A program made the translations under genes and the position numbers. Below are positions 1 through 12,800 of a DNA stretch of 64,000 nt, piece after piece. The notes under the pieces are model-generated. The model saw only the letters and a list, made by a program, of their open reading frames with translations. It ran no database searches and was not told where the DNA came from. Origin of the DNA: Theodoxus fluviatilis. Lineage: Eukaryota > Mollusca > Gastropoda > Cycloneritida > Neritidae. The stretch's first letter is position 1; the number at the start of each line of letters is the position of its first letter. The DNA is taken from positions 217,481-281,480 of the forward strand of contig JAWQFJ010001142.1 in assembly GCA_034096865.1 (NCBI GenBank), in the 5' to 3' direction.

Positions 1-639
1 GGATCAGCAGTGAACAGGAGGGATGATCCAGGGCTGTGTTCTGACCCTGATGAAGCGCCAATGGTCATGTCAACAACGTTTCCAGCTTCTGTTATGGTCC
101 TGGGGGTCATCTTCAAAAAGGGTGACATCATGCCTCCCCTCTTCTTTGAGGAGGGCCTGAAGGTTAATGCTGATGGACACTGTTGTCACACCATGGATAG
201 AGAGGATTGCTGGGGACCGTCATTATGTGTTTCAACAGGATGATGCACCTGCCCACAATGCCAAGAAGACCCAGGCATGGTTGCAGGAAAACCCTAAGGA
301 CAAAGAACATCTGGCCCACCAGCTCCCCCAGACGGCAATCCATGCGACTATTTCTTGTGTGGTGTTTGAGAGGGAAGTCAACAAACACCTTCACAACAAT
401 AAAGAATCCCTCAAGGCCAAAATCACCAAGGTCATGGCCAATTTGAAAAAGACAATGGTAACCAATGCCTGCTGACTGTTCCGCAGAAGAATTGAACATG
501 TTGTGGAGGCTGAGCCTATATAGTACATATTAAAGAATACTTGTGCCAAATTTCATGTCATTAAATTGATTTTCCAGGATGTTAAGGCATTTTCTGCGAT
601 TTTGACATGTTTGTCCCAATTTATCGTCTGCACCCTGTA
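1..639 (+). mobile_element. Mariner-like (Tc1/mariner superfamily) transposon relic, 5' part off window
   Basis: Translations of 10-475 show the C-terminal half of a DDE transposase: a block beginning FPASVMVLGV, the FQQDDAPAHNAKKTQ catalytic block with the second Asp, and a later PDGNPCDYFL-like block (third acidic residue) visible only after changing frame. At least two frameshifts (near 165-185 and 330-350) break the gene, so it is dead. The 3' end is probably the GTTTGTCCCAATTTATC to CACCCTGTA stretch; its reverse complement TACAGGGTGC resembles a mariner inverted repeat flanked by the TA target, here at 638-639. It sits 113 bp upstream of a LARP1 exon, in an intron. The left end lies outside the window. 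Confidence 0.8.
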
Positions 640-752
640 AAGACCTTTTGAATGCCACTTGGTTTAGATCGAGTGATTTCCAGGAAACATGTCTACTAAT
701 GTCAGAACTAGTTGAATGACTGCTGCTCATTTTCCTGTTTGTGTTGTTGCAG

Positions 753-895
753 CCCATCTGAGAGTCTGCTTTCGGCAAGCTACGGCAGCATCCCTCAAAC
801 ATTCCCCAACTTGGAGCATCCCTCTCATGGTCTGCTCAAATCCAACGGTTTCGTCTGGCACGTCTACAACCGTTACCGGAGCAAGTGTCTCAAGG
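753..895 (+). CDS. LARP1: LARP1 exon a (start of DM15 region)
   Basis: The acceptor is TTGTGTTGTTGCAG ending at 752 and the donor is GTAAGAG from 896. The exon enters with one base completing a codon and leaves with one base of the next. It encodes about 47 residues, [20 protein letters not shown] then [20 protein letters not shown], matching the segment that opens the first DM15 repeat. The upstream splice partner is outside the window. Confidence 0.93.
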
Positions 896-3800
896 GTAAG
901 AGTTTGAGCCACTGCATGATTTTGAAGAGGTTGGTTTTGATATCAAAGCTTGCACAAGAAAAGGTCTGGAGGACATGCGAATTGTCAAGTCAACAGCAGC
1001 GTTTGGAGTGTAGCTGAGAAAAATCTAGTCAACTATAGTGTTTGGAGTGTAGCTGAGAAAAATCTAGTCAACTATAGTGTTTGGAGTGTAGCTGAGAAAA
1101 ATCTAGTCAACTATAGTGTTTGGAGTGTAGCTGAGAAAAATCTAGTCAACTATAGTGTTTGGAGTGTAGCTGAGAAAAATCTAGTCAACTATAGTGTTTG
1201 GAGTGTAGCTGAGAAAAATCTAGTCAACAGCAGTGTTTGGAGTGTAGCTGAGAAAAATCTAGTCAACAGCAGTGTTTGGAGTGTAGCTGAGAAAAATCTA
1301 GTCAACTATAGTGTTTGGAGTGTAGCTGAGAAAAATCTAGTCAACAGCAGTGTTTGGAGTGTAGCTGAGAAAAATCTAGTCAACTATAGTGTTTGGAGTG
1401 TAGCTGAGAAAAATCTAGTCAACTATAGTGTTTGGAGTGTAGCTGAGAAAAATCTAGTCAACTATAGTGTTTGGAGTGTAGCTGAGAAAAATCTAGTCAA
1501 CTATAGTGTTTGGAGTGTAGCTGAGAAAAATCTAGTCAACTATAGTGTTTGGAGTGTAGCTGAGAAAAATCTAGTCAACTATAGTGTTTGGAGTGTAGCT
1601 GAGAAAAATCTAGTCAACAGCAGTGTTTGGAGTGTAGCTGAGAAAAATCTAGTCAACAGCAGTGTTTGGAGTGTAGCTGAGAAAAATCTAGTCAACTATA
1701 GTGTTTGGAGTGTAGCTGAGAAAAATCTAGTCAACTATAGTGTTTGGAGTGTAGCTGAGAAAAATCTAGTCAACAGCAGTGTTTGGAGTGTAGCTGAGAA
1801 AAATCTAGTCAACAGCAGTGTTTGGAGTGTAGCTGAGAAAAATCTAGTCAACTATAGTGTTTGGAGTGTAGCTGAGAAAAATCTAGTCAACTATAGTGTT
1901 TGGAGTGTAGCTGAGAAAAATCTAGTCAACAGCAGTGTTTGGAGTGTAGCTGAGAAAAATCTAGTCAACAGCAGTGTTTGGAGTGTAGCTGAGAAAAATC
2001 TAGTCAACTATAGTGTTTGGAGTGTAGCTGAGAAAAATCTAGTCAACTATAGTGTTTGGAGTGTAGCTGAGAAAAATCTAGTCAACAGCAGTGTTTGGAG
2101 TGTAGCTGAGAAAATCTAGTCAACTATAGTGTTTGGAGTGTAGCTGAGAAAAATCTAGTCAACTATAGTGTTTGGAGTGTAGCTGAGAAAAATCTAGTCA
2201 ACTATAGTGTTTGGAGTGTAGCTGAGAAAAATCTAGTCAACTATAGTGTTTGGAGTGTAGCTGAGAAAAATCTAGTCAACAGCAGTGTTTGGAGTGTAGC
2301 TGAGAAAAATCTAGTCAACTATAGTGTTTGGAGTGTAGCTGAGAAAAATCTAGTCAACTATAGTGTTTGGAGTGTAGCTGAGAAAAATCTAGTCAACAGC
2401 AGTGTTTGGAGTGTAGCTGAGAAAAATCTAGTCAACAGCAGTGTTTGGAGTGTAGCTGAGAAAAATCTAGTCAACTATAGTGTTTGGAGTGTAGCTGAGA
2501 AAAATCTAGTCAACTATAGTGTTTGGAGTGTAGCTGAGAAAAATCTAGTCAACAGCAGTGTTTGGAGTGTAGCTGAGAAAAATCTAGTCAACTATAGTGT
2601 TTGGAGTGTAGCTGAGAAAAATCTAGTCAACTATAGTGTTTGGAGTGTAGCTGAGAAAAATCTAGTCAACTATAGTGTTTGGAGTGTAGCTGAGAAAAAT
2701 CTAGTCAACAGCAGTGTTTGGAGTGTAGCTGAGAAAAATCTAGTCAACAGCAGTGTTTGGAGTGTAGCTGAGAAAAATCTAGTCAACTATAGTGTTTGGA
2801 GTGTAGCTGAGAAAAATCTAGTCAACTATAGTGTTTGGAGTGTAGCTGAGAAAAATCTAGTCAACTATAGTGTTTGGAGTGTAGCTGAGAAAAATCTAGT
2901 CAACTATAGTGTTTGGAGTGTAGCTGAGAAAAATCTAGTCAACTATAGTGTTTGGAGTGTAGCTGAGAAACATCTAGTCAACAGTGTTTGGATGTAGCTG
3001 AGAAAATCTAGTCAACAGCAGTGTTTGGAGTGTAGCTGAGAAAAATCTAGTCAACAGCAGTGTTTGGAGTGTAGCTGAGAAAAATCTAGTCAACTATAGT
3101 GTTTGGAGTGTAGCTGAGAAAAATCTAGTCAACTATAGTGTTTGGAGTGTAGCTGAGAAAAATCTAGTCAACTATAGTGTTTGGAGTGTAGCTGAGAAAA
3201 ATCTAGTCAACTATAGTGTTTGGAGTGTAGCTGAGAAAAATCTAGTCAACTATAGTGTTTGGAGTGTAGCTGAGAAAAATCTAGTCAACAGCAGTGTTTG
3301 GAGTGTAGCTGAGAAAAATCTAGTCAACTATAGTGTTTGGAGTGTAGCTGAGAAAAATCTAGTCAACTATAGTGTTTGGAGTGTAGCTGAGAAAAATCTA
3401 GTCAACTATAGTGTTTGGACTGTAGCTGAGAAAAATCTAGTCAACTATAGTGTTTGGACTGTAGCTGAGAAAAATCTAGTCAACTATAGTGTTTGGACTG
3501 TAGCTGAGAAAAATCTAGTCAACTATAGTGTTTGGACTGTAGCTGAGAAAAATCTAGTCAACTATAGTGTTTGGACTGTAGCTGAGAAAAATCTAGTCAA
3601 CTATAGTGTTTGGACTGTAGCTGAGAAAAATCTAGTCAACTATAGTGTTTGAACTGTAGCTGAGAAAAATCTAGTCAACTATAGTGTTTGGAGTGTAGCT
3701 GAGAAAAATCTAGTCAACAGCAGTGTTTGGAGTGTAGCTGAGAAAAATCTAGTCAACAGCAGTGTTTGGAGTGTAGCTGAGAAAAATCTAGTCAACTATA

Positions 3801-6800
3801 GTGTTTGGAGTGTAGCTGAGAAAAATCTAGTCAACTATAGTGTTTGGAGTGTAGCTGAGAAAAATCTAGTCAACAGCAGTGTTTGGAGGGTTATTGAGTA
3901 AAATCTGGTGAACTGTTTCATTATGAGGGCTTTTGAGAAGGGCCTCTGAGAACTGCCTCTGAGAACTGTCTAGTCAACTGTGGTGTTTGGAGAGCTCTCA
4001 AGAATTGTCATCAACCATGGTGTTTGGAGGGCTCTTGAGAATTGTTGTCACATGTGTAGTGTAGAGCTGCCAACCATTATGCTTTTGGCATAATTAGTTA
4101 TGCCTAAGCTGCTCAAATTACGCTTTATGCTCATTTTAGAATCATTACACTAAAAATATAAAACCCAAATATGAAAAATGCATGTCGCGCACAATCTTGT
4201 GTTCACCGCGTGGAGCGAGAGAGCTAGAGAGCTTGTGAAGTGCATGACAACCTCTGATTTACAGCCAGTCGCGTTGCTTAACTTTATTTGCTGCGGTTCT
4301 ATGCTTCATTTCAAACGTTCGTCGCTTCCCTTCCCGCGCATTTCACTGTGTTCAACATTGCCACACACCTTCTATCATCATGATTAACTTGAAGTGATGC
4401 TGTCCTAGCGATGGATCAATTCCTCTGTGAAGAAGGTGAAAATTCAACTGAAGTACAAGAATGAATACACTGAAAAGCATCCCTACACCGAAAGATCGTG
4501 TCTCGGAGCGAGTCTGTCGAGATGCTAAGTGTGTGGATTGGATGTTTCCCATAGTGCACGCTGGGATGTGTGACATTGATCAACACATCAGGACAAAGAA
4601 TCACCAACGGAAAGCAAATGCAACTCGGTCAACTCCAAATATTTCAGGCTTTGTGAATGTAGAAAAGGAAGACACTGATCTTGTTATCCACAATGTTCCG
4701 CTATTGGCAGCTGATGTGGGTTCGAATTTGAGTCAGGAATAAATTTTTTTGGTCAACATTAGGTACTATGTATTAGGTTGAAAAGAGACCAGGTCTGTTC
4801 TTCAGAATCATGTTATTGTTTGTTGAACAATATTAACTCTTAAAGTCCTGTACTGCTCCAAACCACTTGTGAGTCTAAATCCTAAACTGCTTATAACAGT
4901 TTGCATTTCATGCATTGAGGTCCAAGGGAAATAACTCTGGCAAGAAGCTCTCGCATTAAAAGAAATAATTGTGCTACTCCCGCTTGGTTAGTGCGTCTTT
5001 GTGAATTTCAAAAACAGATTTTGATAAGTTTCTACTGAGTTATTTGGCTTTTTTGACTCACATGCGAAACAAAAGTGAGTCTATGTACTCAGCCGTGTCG
5101 TCCGTCCGTCCGTCCGGGCGTAAAAAACTTAAACGTTGGATTTTTCTCGGAGACTATTAAGTCTATCAACACCAAATGTGGCATGATGGTGTATGATGAC
5201 AAGGCCTCAAAAAACATACATAGTGACTTGACCTTGCTTCAAGGTCAAGGTCACAGGAGCCATAAATGTGGTCTCAAAAACAGTCATTTTTCACATTTTC
5301 CCAATTTTCTCCCACGTTATTGAGAATGGCGACCTTAGCTACAAGTGGTATATAGGTCAAAGCAAGCCCTATCTTTTGATACCAGTTTGGTTGACCTTGC
5401 TTCAAGGTCATAGTCACAGGAGCTCTTCAAAGTTGGATTGTATACCTATTTTGAAGTGACCTTGACCCTGAACTATGGAAGATAACTGTTTCAAACTTAA
5501 TAATTATGTGGGGCACATGTTATACTTTCATCATGAGACACATTTGTTCACATATCATCAAGGTCAAGGTCACTTTGACCCTTATGAAATGTGACCAAAA
5601 TGGGGTAGTGAACCACTAAAAGTGACTATATCTCATGGTAGAAAGTGCCAATAAGCACCATTGTGCTTCCTATGTCTTGAATTAACAGCTTTGTGTTGCA
5701 TGACCTTGGATGACCTTGACCTTGGGTCAAGGTGACATGTATTTTGGTAGGAAAAATGTGTAAAGCATTTCTTAGTGTATGATGTCATTGGTAAATTTAG
5801 TTGTTTGACCTTGACCTTGAAGGTCACCTGAAGGTCAAGGTCATATAAAGGTCAAGGTCAAGCATGTGAGTCGTATGGGCTTTGCCCTTCTTGTTGCTTA
5901 TTTTTTGTCTGCATTCTCCATTGCGAATATGGCGGACAGAAATGCTGACCATGGTTTGGGCAGGGATTTGTTTTTTTATCGAAATGGTTCAATCTAGAAA
6001 TGTTAGACTCAGAGACTCTGATCAGAGTGATGTAACTGTTTCTGTTGTAACTGAATTATTGGACTTCCATGAGCAAATTACTTTGACTTTGTCATCGGAT
6101 GATTATTTCAGCTTTGCTGAATGGTCAGACACTGTCAAGGAGTTTGCTAACGATCCTTTCGTAGAAGCAGTTGGTCCACGAGTACCACTTGGATTTGATG
6201 CAGAACTAGTAGCGTAGAGGAACTGTAGATGATCCATGATGAGACTGTATGCAAGGCAGAATGGCAACGGAACATTCGAATCTTCCATGGAGGAGATGAA
6301 ANNNTTGGATGCGTTGACCAAAACTGGCAGATTTCTGGCTTCTTGATGAGGCCCATGGCGATCAACACACCAATGAATCGCTTCATCTCTTCCCTGTCGG
6401 TTGGCTTCCATATCTTCAGATAGTAGAAGTTTGGAGTGAGTTGTGCAGCCTGCTCAGCATACCTGTTCGTCTCTGAGACCATCAAGTCTATCATTTGCTG
6501 ATCAACGAAAAGATCAAAATAATCCAGAGCAGTTTTCATTCTGGGCACAATCACCATCATTCCCGGATGTCCAGAAAACACAGGAATATTCAAAATCTCC
6601 CCATAATCTACTTCGATCCAGCCATCATCATCGTCCTCATCAGCTGGGAAATAGCTTCTGACACCACGCCCCCTTCTCGATCTTGTAGATGATCTCGTAC
6701 GAGGTCGGCGGCGAGCAGATCGCGATCGACGGGAAGAAGCAGTCGAAGTGCTTGGCCGAGGCTCAGTCTCAGCCTCCTCTGAGTTTTCCTCACTAGATTC

Positions 6801-9800
6801 GGCCTCAAACAGGTCAGATGAGTCGCTGTCATCATCACTGGCACTGTCCGGATCAAGTGTCAACTCTAGCAACGGTTCGTTGCTCGAACTATCGCCTCCA
6901 GAATACATATTTCACTCTAAAAATGGCACGAAAACATTTCCACCAACGTACAATCAACGTTTTGGAAAGGGAGGTAACTCTAGTTCAAATTCGGGTTTCC
7001 CAAATGAAGGAATCATTGCCAAAACGACCCTAGGGTGGCATTACGAGTATACTCGTAGTCCGGAAGTGGGAGGTAACTCTATTGTTACGAGTATACTCGT
7101 AGCCCGTCAGAAAAGGGTTAACACCAAATGTGGCATGATGGTGTATGATGACAAGACCTCAAAAAACATACACTACTTGACCTTGCTTCAAGGTCAAGGT
7201 CGCAGGGGCCATAAATGTTGTCTAAAAAACATCCATTTTTCACATTTTCCCAATTTTCTCTGAAGTTTTTGACATTGGATACCTGACCTATACAGACCTG
7301 CCAAGTGCTACGATTTAGGCGTAGCATGCTACGATTTCGACATGCTTGCTACGCTGCTACGCTTGTCCGTAAAAACTACGCTTTAAAAAAAAAATGACGT
7401 GAATTTTTTATTTTATTTTAAAAAATCAATTTATGGAAAAGCGAGCGACCCACGTGCCAGCCTCGAACTTAACTTTTGACCTTCACGTAGAATTGTATAC
7501 TGTAACCAACCAATCGCGTTGCGTTTTAACTCCCCGTGCGGAAATGCTGGAAACACCGGAAGCGCTGTTGTTTGACCGCAAAAATGGCGTCGAAGCGAAA
7601 GACGCCCGCTGTCGATCTCGCTGCTACTCCCCCAAAAAAGGCATGAAAGTCTCGACCCAGTTGTAAGCACTTTAACGCAGACTACACCAAGGAGTATCCA
7701 TGTATGGTCAGATCTGCAAATAGCTCCTCAGCCGCAAGATGCACGTACTGTCAGACCAATTTTTCGATTGCTCACGGCGGGCGGTTTGACATCGAGAAAC
7801 ATGTGCGTACTGCGACACACAAGAAGAAAGCCGCGGAAAAGCCGGGCAAACCGCTCACTGCGTATTTCAAGCCAGCGACTGCAGCAGAGGACGATCAATC
7901 AGTCATTTTAGCAGAATGTTTGTTCACATCGTTCCTATGGAACACAATGTACCCATCAGTGCAGCAGATCACGCGGGGCCACTTTTTCGGAAAATGTTTC
8001 CTGGGAACGCGATTGCACAGGAATACGGATGTGGTCGAACAAAAACCACTGCGATTGTGAAGTGCATTGCCCATTCGGCAGTGCAAACATCGGCATTTTC
8101 CTTCTTCTGCGTGTGTGCTACGCCTATTTCTTAAATACTACTCCAAAAAGCTCTGGATGCTACTCTTTGGCATGATGGTGGGTTGGCAGGTCTGCCTATA
8201 TTTGGTTATATAGGGCAAAGAAAGCTCTATCTTTTGATACCACTTTGGTTGACTTTGCTTCAAGGTCAAGGTCACAGGAGCTCTTCAAAGTTGGATTGTA
8301 TACATATTGTGAAGTGACCCTGACCCTGAACTATGAAAGATAACTGTTTCAAACTTCATTATTGTGTGGGGTACATGTCATACTTTCATCATGAGCCACA
8401 TTTGGTCACTTATCATCAAGGTCATGGTCACTTTGACCTGTATGAAATGTGACCAAATTGGCCAGTAAACAAGGCCATGTAAAGGCGCTGCAGGTGCCTG
8501 CATGGAAACAAATCCATGAAAACAAATCTAGATGGTAGTGCCGCAGGCTCCAAACTTGTAGGCTCCAAACTTGGTGATGGCAGCTGTCTGCAGAGATTCC
8601 AACTGCTTGGCATTGTGAGTTTCCACAAGTTTGCGTTTGCAGTACAGATGGAGAACTGGGCTGTGATTTTGTTCTCCACCATTCGCTGAAGCAGAGTCAG
8701 CAGTGTTGGCTGGTTGTCTGCTGATTCGTGACTTGATGACCCGCACATCCTCCTCAGTGTGGCGGCCTTCTCGCACCCTATTGAGCAACTGAGCAAACTG
8801 GCAGTCCTCTTTCTGCCGCATGATCTCTGTCAGCTCAAACATGCCCGCTCTGTCGCTGAGTTGAGTTGAGTTGAGTTGCACAACCTCTGTACATAGTTCA
8901 CAACACAACCTCTGTACATAGTTCACAACACAACCTCTGTACATAGTTCACAACACAACCTCTGTACATAGTTCACAACACAACCTCTCAGCATGTGAGT
9001 CGTGTGGGCTTTGCCCTTCTTGTGTCATTGTACCCTCAGCATTAATGCAGGGAGAAAAGGAGAAAAAAAATTGTATCATAATATTAGAAGAGGTTGTGAG
9101 CACAGGAAAAACTGTGAAGTCAGTATAAACTTGAAACAGCTGATGTCATGACAGTTCAAGTGTAAAAACTATCTTATCAGCACTGATATAAACTTTCCAG
9201 TCATAAAGGAATGAGAACAGTGGCTTGTTTTGTTAAATGATGGTCTATTTCCATAAATTTACCTGGAATTATGCTAATTGCTTACAAATTAAGCAAAGAA
9301 AAATATCAAAACACTTTGTATTTGATCTTTGTATGACCATCATTCATTTTTGACTACACACAAAAAAATTCTTATAGATCAATACAATATTGTAGAAGTA
9401 TGAATTTTTTTAACAAACTGTGTCATGGGTCATTTTCTCTGAAACCTTACAGGACTGGGGGTTGTAGCTGTAAAATCTCTTATTTTTACATGTTTCCGTG
9501 TGATCTTTTGTGTGTATGTTACGTGCATGGCAAAGTTTAGTCTCGGGCGTGGATTACTCTCAAACTTCAAGGATTACACCTAAAAGCTGAAGTTATTACA
9601 CTGGAAGCATCTGTGGGGTTGGCAGGTATGCATATGATGTTTAGAGGGCTCTCAAAAAGTGTCGTCAAATGTGGTGCTTGGAAGGCTATTGAGAATTGTC
9701 TAGTCAACTGTTGTGTTTGGAGGGCCATAGAAAATTGTTTAGTCAACTGTGGTGTTTAGAGGGCTATTGAGAATTGTTGTCAAATGTGGTCTTTGGAGGG

Positions 9801-12800
9801 CTATCGAGAATTGTCTAGTCAACTGTAGTTAAAGGGTGTTTGATTTTGTTACTTACTCTCAGCCCGTGTCCTCAGCTTCAACTTCTTTATTATGTCCATA
9901 GGGGACTGGTTGTTTTTAGAGTATTTACTTTCATTTTCTTCCTCACAGTTTAAACCCCCCCCCCCCCCCCTGGATTCGGGGTAAGAATTGACCCACAGCA
10001 TCTCCCTGTGGGATTGGTAAGAGGTAAATAACTAGGGACACTGTGACTTGCTGCTCCTAACCGTTCCTGAGGCTAAATCCTATGCCGCTTGTAACCGCGT
10101 GTGATTCATGCCAAAGAAACCAATGGAGAGGAAGCTCTCTATGATTGAAGGAAATTACTGCGCTACATCCGCTTGGTTAGTGTCTCTCAGTGAATTTTTA
10201 ACATGGATTTCAATCAATTTCTGCAGAGTTGTTTGGCTTTTTTGCTCAATTTTTGTGTGTGGTCGCTCTCCATTGCCAAGGTGGCAGACAATAATGCCAA
10301 CTATGGTTGAGGCAGTGATTAGTTTTTTCTCAAAATGGTTCAATTTAGAGTTGGCTCAGCATGATGTAAAGGTTTCAAGTGCCCACAAGTGATTTATCGG
10401 ACCTGTGGGCAAAATATTTCTACTCCTTTTATCGGACCTGTGGGCAAAATATTTCTACTCCTTTTATCGGATGTGTGGGCAAAATATTTCTACTCCTTTT
10501 ATCGGACCTGAGGGCAAAATATTTCTACTCCTTTTATCGGACCTGTGGGCTAAATATTTCCACTCAGTCATTGGATGATGTCGCTGAATAGTCAAACACT
10601 GTCATTGAAGCAGTTGTTTCAGAAATACCAATCGGACTTGATGTAGAAACAGTAGAGACTAGAGTATTTTCTGCAACTCTTTCCAGAGGAAATGTTCATC
10701 ATGATCTATATTTAGACTTTAAGCAAGGCTGAATGGCAACGGAACATTCATTAAGGACGTCAATCATTCAATGTGATGGGCCTGCGTCTCCCTATGCAAT
10801 TCATAAGAGGCGAATGACTAGGGACACCGTGACTTGATTAGCGTTTACTCCAAACTGTTCTAGTGATTTTCGTGCTTAATGGCCTTATATAGTCTACAAA
10901 GGATGATAGGCCGTAAAACACCAACCAACCAACCAAATCCCTACAGGATACGTAAGATCTTAGAATGACCAACATTCATTTCTGACTACACAAAAAAAAA
11001 TTCTTACAGATCCATACAATATTACAGAAGTAGGAATTTTTTTGACTCGCATGCGAAGCAAAAGTGAGTCTATGTACTGAGCCGTGTCGTCCGGGCGTCC
11101 GGGCGTCCGGGCGTAAAAAACTTAAACGTTGGATTTTTCTCGGAGACTATTAAGTCTATCAACACCAAATGTGGCATGATGGTGTATGATGACAAGGCCT
11201 CAAAAAACATACATAGTGACTTGACCTTGCTTCAAGGTCAAGGTCACAGGAGCCATAAATGTGGTCTCAAAAACAGGCATTTTTCACATTTTCCCAATTT
11301 TCTCCCACGTTATTAAGAATGGCGACCTTAGCTGCAAGTGGTATATAGGTCAAAGCAAGCCCTATCTTTTGATACCAGTTTGGTTGACCTTGCTTCAAGG
11401 TCAAGGTCACAGGAGCTCTTCAAAGTTGGATTGTATACATATTTTGAAGTGACCTTGACCCTGAACTATGGAAGATAACTGTTTCAAACTTAATAATTAT
11501 GTGGGGCACATGTTATACTTTCATCATGAGACACATTTGTTCACATATCATCAAGGTCAAGGTCACTTTGACCCTTATGAAATGTGACCAAAATGGGGTA
11601 GTGAACCACTAAAAGTGACTATATCTCATGGTAGAAAGTGCCAATAAGCACCATTGTGCTTCCTATGTCTTGAATTAACAGATTTGTGTTGCATGACCTT
11701 GGATGACCTTGACCTTGGGTCAAGGTCACATGTATTTTGGTAGGAAAAATGTGTAAAGCATTTCTTTGTGTATGATGTCATTGGTAGGTTTAGTTGTTTG
11801 ACCTTGACCTTGAAGGTCACCTGAAGGTCAAGGTCATGTAAAGGTCAAGGTCAAGCATGTGAGTCGTATGGGCTTTGCCCTTCTTGTTAACAAATGAACC
11901 GTGCTATGTGTCATTTTCTCTGAAACCTTACAGGACGGGGGCTTGTAGTTGTGAAATTCCTTACAGGACATTAAGAGTTAATTTGTGTTTTCTCTAAACT
12001 GTTGTGGTTTTCATGTGTATTGGCCTCAGCCTACAGAGGCTGATAGGCTGTAAAACACTATCCATCCATCCATTCTCTCAGTTAAAGAAATATATATATG
12101 TATTGCTTTGTCTTCATCATGAAGATGCAAAGAGTGAGTAGTCATTTACAAGAAATTTTATGGTGTATGATCTTGGAGGAAGGATTGAAATTGTAGTTGG
12201 GTCTAAATGATCTCTGTGCAGAGCCCCCTGATAGCTTTGTAGACTGTTTGGGGCCAGCCAGTGCTGCTGGAAAAGACTTTGAAAGCCCTGCAGCCAGGAG
12301 TCCAGCTGGTGAGGGGGAATCTGAGCTGTGCCAACCATTTGTCACACTGCTGTACATACAGTGACTGTTGTGTAGTGGGTGTCACACTGCTGTACATACA
12401 GTGACTGCTGTGTAGTGGGTGTCACACTGCTGTACATGCAGTGACTGCTGTGTAGTGGGTGTCACACTGCTGTACATGCAGTGACTGCTGTGTAGTGGGT
12501 GTCACACTGCTGTACATTCAGTGACTGCTGTGTAGTGGGTGTCACACTGCTGTACATACAGTGACTGCTGTGTAGTGGGTGTCACACTGCTGTACATACA
12601 GTGACTGTTGTGTAGTGGGTGTCACACTGCTGTACATGCAGTGACTGCTGTGTAGTGGGTGTCACACTGCTGTACATTCAGTGACTGCTGTGTAGTGGGT
12701 GTCACACTGCTGTACATACAGTGACTGCTGTGTAGTGGGTGTCACACTGCTGTACATACAGTGACTGTTGTGTAGTGGGTGTCACACTGCTGTACATACA

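Larger units (their letters stand above)
7118..9022 (+). mobile_element. AAGGTCA-rich element, copy 3 (5'-truncated, twice interrupted)
   Basis: Element sequence is recognisable at 7121-7292, 8195-8453 and 8986-9022, in the order seen in the complete copies. A hAT-like element occupies 7293-8194 and a Helitron piece replaces the part between 8454 and 8985. Divergence from copies 1 and 2 is clearly higher, so this copy is older. Confidence 0.75.
4062..9630 (+). mobile_element. Large hAT-like element (family A) with nested insertions
   Basis: The left end TAGAGCTGCCAACC (4062-4075) and the right end GGTTGGCAGGTATG (9617-9630) are inverted relatives (11 of 14 positions), close to the CAGACCTGCCAA ends of the element at 7293. 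Inside the left end is a perfect 7-bp stem, ATTATGC-TTTTG-GCATAAT. ATTACRCT-like words recur near both ends. The flanks on both sides are the same diverged minisatellite, with CATGTG on the left and CATATG on the right as a possible imperfect 6-bp target duplication. A broken zinc-finger ORF lies at 4411-4742. The interior is largely replaced by later insertions: repeat B, the AAGGTCA element, a piggyBac relic, hAT-like family B and a Helitron piece. Confidence 0.6.

Noticed and set aside
950..2119. 389-codon open frame of 13-residue repeats
   Set aside because: It is the 39-bp array read in a stop-free frame, lies inside a LARP1 intron and ends at a one-base deletion in a unit.
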